Assembly: GCA_023433585.1 (NCBI GenBank)
Contig: JAEZCL010000006.1
Span: 1 to 24,843, forward strand
Direction: 5' to 3'
From: Pseudomonadota bacterium
GTDB lineage: Bacteria; Pseudomonadota; Alphaproteobacteria; Caulobacterales; Caulobacteraceae
DNA: 24,843 bases
Part shown: piece after piece, positions 21,585 through 24,843 of the stretch
How the letters are laid out: every line of letters begins with the position of its first letter
Position numbering within the stretch: position 1 is the stretch's first letter
Notes under the pieces: model-generated
Databases searched by the model: none
What the model was told of the DNA's origin: nothing
Seen by the model: the letters and a program-made list of their open reading frames with translations, nothing else
Translations under genes and position numbers: made by a program

Positions 21585-23261
21585 CTACAGCCGCAGGATG
21601 ACGGTCTCCACGATCGGACGGCGGTCCCAGATCCGCTGGCTGGCCTTCTTCAGCACACGGGCCACGGCCTGTTCCACGACCAGTTCGTCCTCCAGCGCCT
21701 CGCGCTTCAGGCCGCGCACCACGTCCTCGACCCGTTCGGCCAGCTCGTCCAGGGCGTCGCCCAGCGGCGTGCCCTCGTCGCCGGGCAGGCCGATGCCGCG
21801 CACGTCGATGTCGCTGACGATCCGGCCGCGCTTGTCCAGCGCAAAACTGACCACCAGCACGCCGTTGTTGGCGGCGTGGCGGCGCTCGCGGATCGCCTCC
21901 CCCGCCTCGGTCACCAGCATGCCGCCGTCGACATAGAGACGGCCCGAGGGCACCTCGTCGATGATCTCGGCCTGGCCGGGCGCCAGGCGCACCATCTCGC
22001 CGTTGCGGGGCGTGACCGTCTCCGGCACCTGAAGGTCCAGCGCCAGGTTGGCGTGCTCGATCAAATGGCGGCGCTGGCCGTGGGTGGGCACGGCGATGCG
22101 CGGTCGCGCCCAGGCGTACATCTGGCGCAGCTCCTCGCGGCACGGGTGGCCCGAAACGTGGATGCCGGGATGATCCTTCTCGGTGTAGAGGCGCACCCCC
22201 CGGTCGGCCAGCTTGTCCTGCAGCCGCCCGATGGCCAGCTCGTTGCCGGGGATGACCCTGGACGAGAAGATGCAGTGGTCGCCCTTGCCCATCTTCAGGT
22301 GCGGATGGGTGCCCTCGGCCACCCGCGACAGGGCGGCGCGCGGCTCGCCCTGGCTGCCGGTGCACAGATACAGGATCTTGTCGCCCGGCCAGACCCGCGC
22401 CTCGTCGTCCGACAGGAACGGCGCCACGTCCGACAGCAGGCCCACATGCTTGGCCGCCGCCGTGATGCGGTGCATCGACCGTCCCGCCAGGGCGACCCGG
22501 CGCCCGGCCGCCTCGGCGGCGCGGATCACGCTGTCCAGCCGCGCCACGTTCGAGGCGAAGCAGGCCACGGCGATCTTGCCGTTGGGCAGGCTGCGGATCA
22601 GGTCTGTCAGGGCCTCGCGCACCTCGGATTCCGAACCCGCCGTCCCTTCCACGAAGACATTGGTGGAATCGCACACCATGGCCAGCACGCCCTCGTCGCC
22701 CATGCGGCGGATGGCGTCGGCGTCGGTCCTGGCGCCGGTGATCGGCTCATCGTCGATCTTCCAGTCGCCGGTGTGCAGCACCCGGCCCAGCGGCGTGTTG
22801 ATCGACAGGCCGTTCGGCTCGGGGATCGAGTGGGTCAGGGTCACGAACTCGCATGCGAACGGCCCCAGGTTCACGGTCCCGCCCAGCGGGACTTCGTTCA
22901 GCTCCACCTGGTCCAGCAGGTTGGCGTCACGCAGCTTCTCGCGGATCAGATAGGCCGTGAACGGCGTGGCGTAGAGCGGCGCCTTGATGCGCGGCCACAG
23001 CCAGCCCAGGGCGCCGATATGGTCCTCGTGCGCGTGGGTCAGGACGATGCCCAGAATGGTCTCGCCTTCCAGGAACGTCGGATCGGGCGTGATGACGTCC
23101 ACGCCGGGCGTCGACAGATCGCCGAACGTCACCCCCACGTCCACGATGATCCACTTGCGGTCATGCGCCGGGCCGAAACCATACGCATTGAGGTTCATGC
23201 CGATCTCGTTGGACCCGCCCAGGGGCAGGAAGACCAGCTCGTCTTGTTTTGATTTTTTCAT
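21585..23261 (-). CDS. rnj: ribonuclease J
   Basis: Metallo-beta-lactamase/beta-CASP ribonuclease with endo- and 5'-3' exonuclease activity, acting in rRNA and mRNA processing. It has 558 residues, full length. Metal-binding motif HAHEDH is at 76-81, with further ligands in TLTHSIPE and LHTGDWKID. The beta-CASP region includes CDSTNVFVEG, ALAGRSMHR, CTGSQGEPRAAL and the late motif HVSGHPCREEL. The C-terminal domain starts near 450. The N-terminus KKSKQDELVFLPLGGSNEIGMN fits the alphaproteobacterial type. AAGG stands close to the ATG. coaX ends 29 bp upstream, suggesting one transcript. Confidence 0.96.
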   Translation of the reverse strand: MKKSKQDELVFLPLGGSNEIGMNLNAYGFGPAHDRKWIIVDVGVTFGDLSTPGVDVITPDPTFLEGETILGIVLTHAHEDHIGALGWLWPRIKAPLYATPFTAYLIREKLRDANLLDQVELNEVPLGGTVNLGPFACEFVTLTHSIPEPNGLSINTPLGRVLHTGDWKIDDEPITGARTDADAIRRMGDEGVLAMVCDSTNVFVEGTAGSESEVREALTDLIRSLPNGKIAVACFASNVARLDSVIRAAEAAGRRVALAGRSMHRITAAAKHVGLLSDVAPFLSDDEARVWPGDKILYLCTGSQGEPRAALSRVAEGTHPHLKMGKGDHCIFSSRVIPGNELAIGRLQDKLADRGVRLYTEKDHPGIHVSGHPCREELRQMYAWARPRIAVPTHGQRRHLIEHANLALDLQVPETVTPRNGEMVRLAPGQAEIIDEVPSGRLYVDGGMLVTEAGEAIRERRHAANNGVLVVSFALDKRGRIVSDIDVRGIGLPGDEGTPLGDALDELAERVEDVVRGLKREALEDELVVEQAVARVLKKASQRIWDRRPIVETVILRL

Positions 23262-23290
23262 GTTGCCTTGAGAATGGGCGAATATCCGGG

Positions 23291-24091
23291 TCAGCCCTTC
23301 GGGACTGAACCGCTTTCGCCTGACAGATGGGCGTTGCGGCGCCAGATTTCCAGCAGGCCGCGAATGGTCAGGTCTGGGTCGAACCGGTCGATGCTGTCGG
23401 TGGCGCCTTCGAACAGGCTGGCCACGCCGCCGGTTCCGATCACCGTCATGGGCGCGGCGCGTTCAGCCTTGATGCGCGCCACCATGCCCTCGATCAGCGC
23501 CACATAGCCCCAGAAAATGCCGGACTGCATGGCCGAAACCGTGTCGGTTCCCACCACCCGCGCCGGGCGCTGGATGGCGATGCGCGGCAGCTTGGCGGCG
23601 GCCTCGTGCAGGGCCTGGAGGCTCAGGTTGATCCCCGGCGCGATCACCCCGCCTTCGAACGCGCCGTCGCCTGACACGACGTCAAAAGTGGTGGCGGTGC
23701 CGGAATCGATGAGCAGCAGATCGCCCGGATAGGCCGCGTGCGCCCCGATGGCGTTGACCAGCCGGTCGGCCCCCGCCTCGCTGGGCTTGGGGATGCGCAC
23801 GGCGATGCCCAGTTCGGCGTTCTCGCCCACCACCAGCGGCTCCACGTTCAGATAGCGCCGCGCCAGGTTCCTCAGGTTGAAGATCGACTGGGGCACCACG
23901 CTTGAAATGATGCAGCTGTCCAGCGCCCCGAACTGCAGCCCGTTCATCTCCAGAAGCTGGCTCAGCCACACCGCATATTCGTCGGCGGTGCGGGTCGAGG
24001 CGGTGGCGGTGCGCCACTGGGCGATCCAGGCGTCGCCGTCATGCACGGCGAACAGGGTGTTGGTGTTGCCTTGCTCGATGGCCAGAAGCAT
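23291..24091 (-). CDS. coaX: type III pantothenate kinase
   Basis: ATP-dependent first step of coenzyme A synthesis. It is a 266-residue ASKHA-fold protein that also requires a monovalent cation. Phosphate loop 1 reads AIEQGNTNT (4-12), with Glu6 where most CoaX proteins have Asp; as I recall, Caulobacter CoaX shares this. GADR (107-110) contains the catalytic Asp109, DSGTATTFD (129-137) is the adenosine/phosphate-2 motif, and EGGVIAPGI (146-154) follows. The start overlaps the birA stop by one base (TGATG), so the two biosynthetic genes are translationally coupled. Confidence 0.95.
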   Translation of the reverse strand: MLLAIEQGNTNTLFAVHDGDAWIAQWRTATASTRTADEYAVWLSQLLEMNGLQFGALDSCIISSVVPQSIFNLRNLARRYLNVEPLVVGENAELGIAVRIPKPSEAGADRLVNAIGAHAAYPGDLLLIDSGTATTFDVVSGDGAFEGGVIAPGINLSLQALHEAAAKLPRIAIQRPARVVGTDTVSAMQSGIFWGYVALIEGMVARIKAERAAPMTVIGTGGVASLFEGATDSIDRFDPDLTIRGLLEIWRRNAHLSGESGSVPKG

Positions 24092-24840
24092 CAGCCCGCC
24101 TCCCCGAAGAACACGTCGCCCGCCGAAATGCGCCTCAGTTCGCCCGAGGGCAAGCGCAGGCGCAGGGCCCCGTCCGGCTCCACCCCCTCGGCGCGGCCGG
24201 TCAGGGTCTCATGGCCCAGACGCGCCGTGCAGGGACCATGCAGCCCCGACGCCCGCGCGGCCCAGGCGTCCAGCACCGGCTGGAACCCCAGCGACATCCA
24301 TCGCGCCATCCAGGCTGCGAACGCCTCGGCCAGAACCTCGGCGGCCTTTTCGATAGACGGCGGCGCGGACACATCCCCGCGCAGATGATCCGCCAGGGCC
24401 GTCGCGGGACGCTCCGTATCGGTCGGCGCGTGGGCCAGGTTGACGCCGATCCCCGCCGCCAGCCACAGCCCGCCGTTCGCGTGAGGTCCGGATTCCAGCA
24501 GGATGCCGCTGGCTTTCCGCCCGTCCAGCATCACGTCGTTGGGCCACTTGATGGCGACCAGGGCGGGCGGCGCATAGGCGTCCAGCAGGTCCGCCGCGGC
24601 CAGGGCGGCCACGAAGGTCAGTTGCGCCGCCTCGGCGGGCGGGCGGCGCAGCACGGTCAGGAAGGTCGCGGCCAGATTCCCGGTCTCGCTGGACCAGGCC
24701 CGGCCGCGACGCCCGCGCCCGGCCGACTGCCGCCGTGCGACGACCCACAGCGGCCCGGTCTCGCCCCGTTCGGCCATCCGCCGCGCCTCGGCGTTGGTGG
24801 AGTCCGTCTCTTCGAGAATCAGGCGGGGCGCGGCGATCAT
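24091..24840 (-). CDS. birA: biotin--[acetyl-CoA-carboxylase] ligase, catalytic type without repressor domain
   Basis: Activates biotin with ATP and attaches it to biotin carboxyl carrier protein. The 249 residues contain only the catalytic and C-terminal SH3-like domains; the N-terminal helix-turn-helix of E. coli BirA is absent, so it should not regulate biotin genes directly. Motifs: TDSTNAEA (12-19), the adenylate loop GRGRRGRAW (41-49), KWPNDV (98-103) and RKASGILLE with Lys109. The ATG lies 3 bases from the window edge; a longer protein cannot be excluded, but the N-terminus looks complete. In Alphaproteobacteria nuoN usually lies just upstream. Confidence 0.94.
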   Translation of the reverse strand: MIAAPRLILEETDSTNAEARRMAERGETGPLWVVARRQSAGRGRRGRAWSSETGNLAATFLTVLRRPPAEAAQLTFVAALAAADLLDAYAPPALVAIKWPNDVMLDGRKASGILLESGPHANGGLWLAAGIGVNLAHAPTDTERPATALADHLRGDVSAPPSIEKAAEVLAEAFAAWMARWMSLGFQPVLDAWAARASGLHGPCTARLGHETLTGRAEGVEPDGALRLRLPSGELRRISAGDVFFGEAG

Positions 24841-24843
24841 GTC

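Noticed and set aside
21556..22674. A 372-codon - strand frame inside RNase J
   Set aside because: Out-of-frame shadow of rnj; the RNase J frame is uninterrupted and carries all motifs.

Overview
The window is about 70% G+C and carries a gene order typical of Alphaproteobacteria. A 29-codon SidA-like SOS gene, GTTC-N7-GTTC LexA boxes and Caulobacter-like CoaX and RNase J proteins point to Caulobacterales, most likely Brevundimonas or a close relative. The genus is inferred from sequence character alone. Almost all the DNA is coding. No tRNA, rRNA, CRISPR array, transposase or phage gene was seen.

Left part (1-10134, mostly + strand): a GPH-type sugar/cation symporter, then mazG, converging on tpiA. 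A divergent promoter region separates tpiA from a PpiD-like membrane chaperone gene, which is coupled by an ATGA overlap to trpE. Two small envelope genes on the - strand (a repeat-rich lipoprotein and a one-helix membrane protein) split trpE from the trpG-trpD-trpC cluster.

Centre (10131-15041): an SOS module. lexA follows trpC directly and has two perfect LexA boxes in its promoter/leader. Converging on it is a low-G+C orphan lipoprotein gene just downstream of dnaE (DNA polymerase III alpha). Upstream of dnaE is an unlisted 29-residue membrane peptide gene whose promoter is overlapped by a perfect LexA box. This matches the Caulobacter SOS division inhibitor SidA in length, topology and regulation. 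The repressor, a probable checkpoint effector and the replicative polymerase thus lie within 5 kb.

Right part (15055-24843, all - strand): a secreted alpha/beta hydrolase, lolD and lolC/E (lipoprotein release), proS, a DUF1467 membrane protein, methylmalonyl-CoA epimerase, a lipoprotein, RNase J, coaX and birA. In transcription order the run is birA-coaX-rnj-lipoprotein-mce-DUF1467-proS-lolC/E-lolD, with short gaps or 1-nt overlaps, the familiar alphaproteobacterial arrangement downstream of the nuo operon.

Two families of extragenic palindromic repeats are present. The first is a 30-bp REP-like unit: an inverted pair between mazG and tpiA, an inverted pair at lolD, and a decayed single copy between sidA and dnaE. 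In the lolD pair one arm appears to be translated into the LolD N-terminus. The second is a 187-bp element with about 75-bp imperfect inverted arms, exactly filling the proS-lolC/E gap and supplying the lolC/E Shine-Dalgarno sequence.
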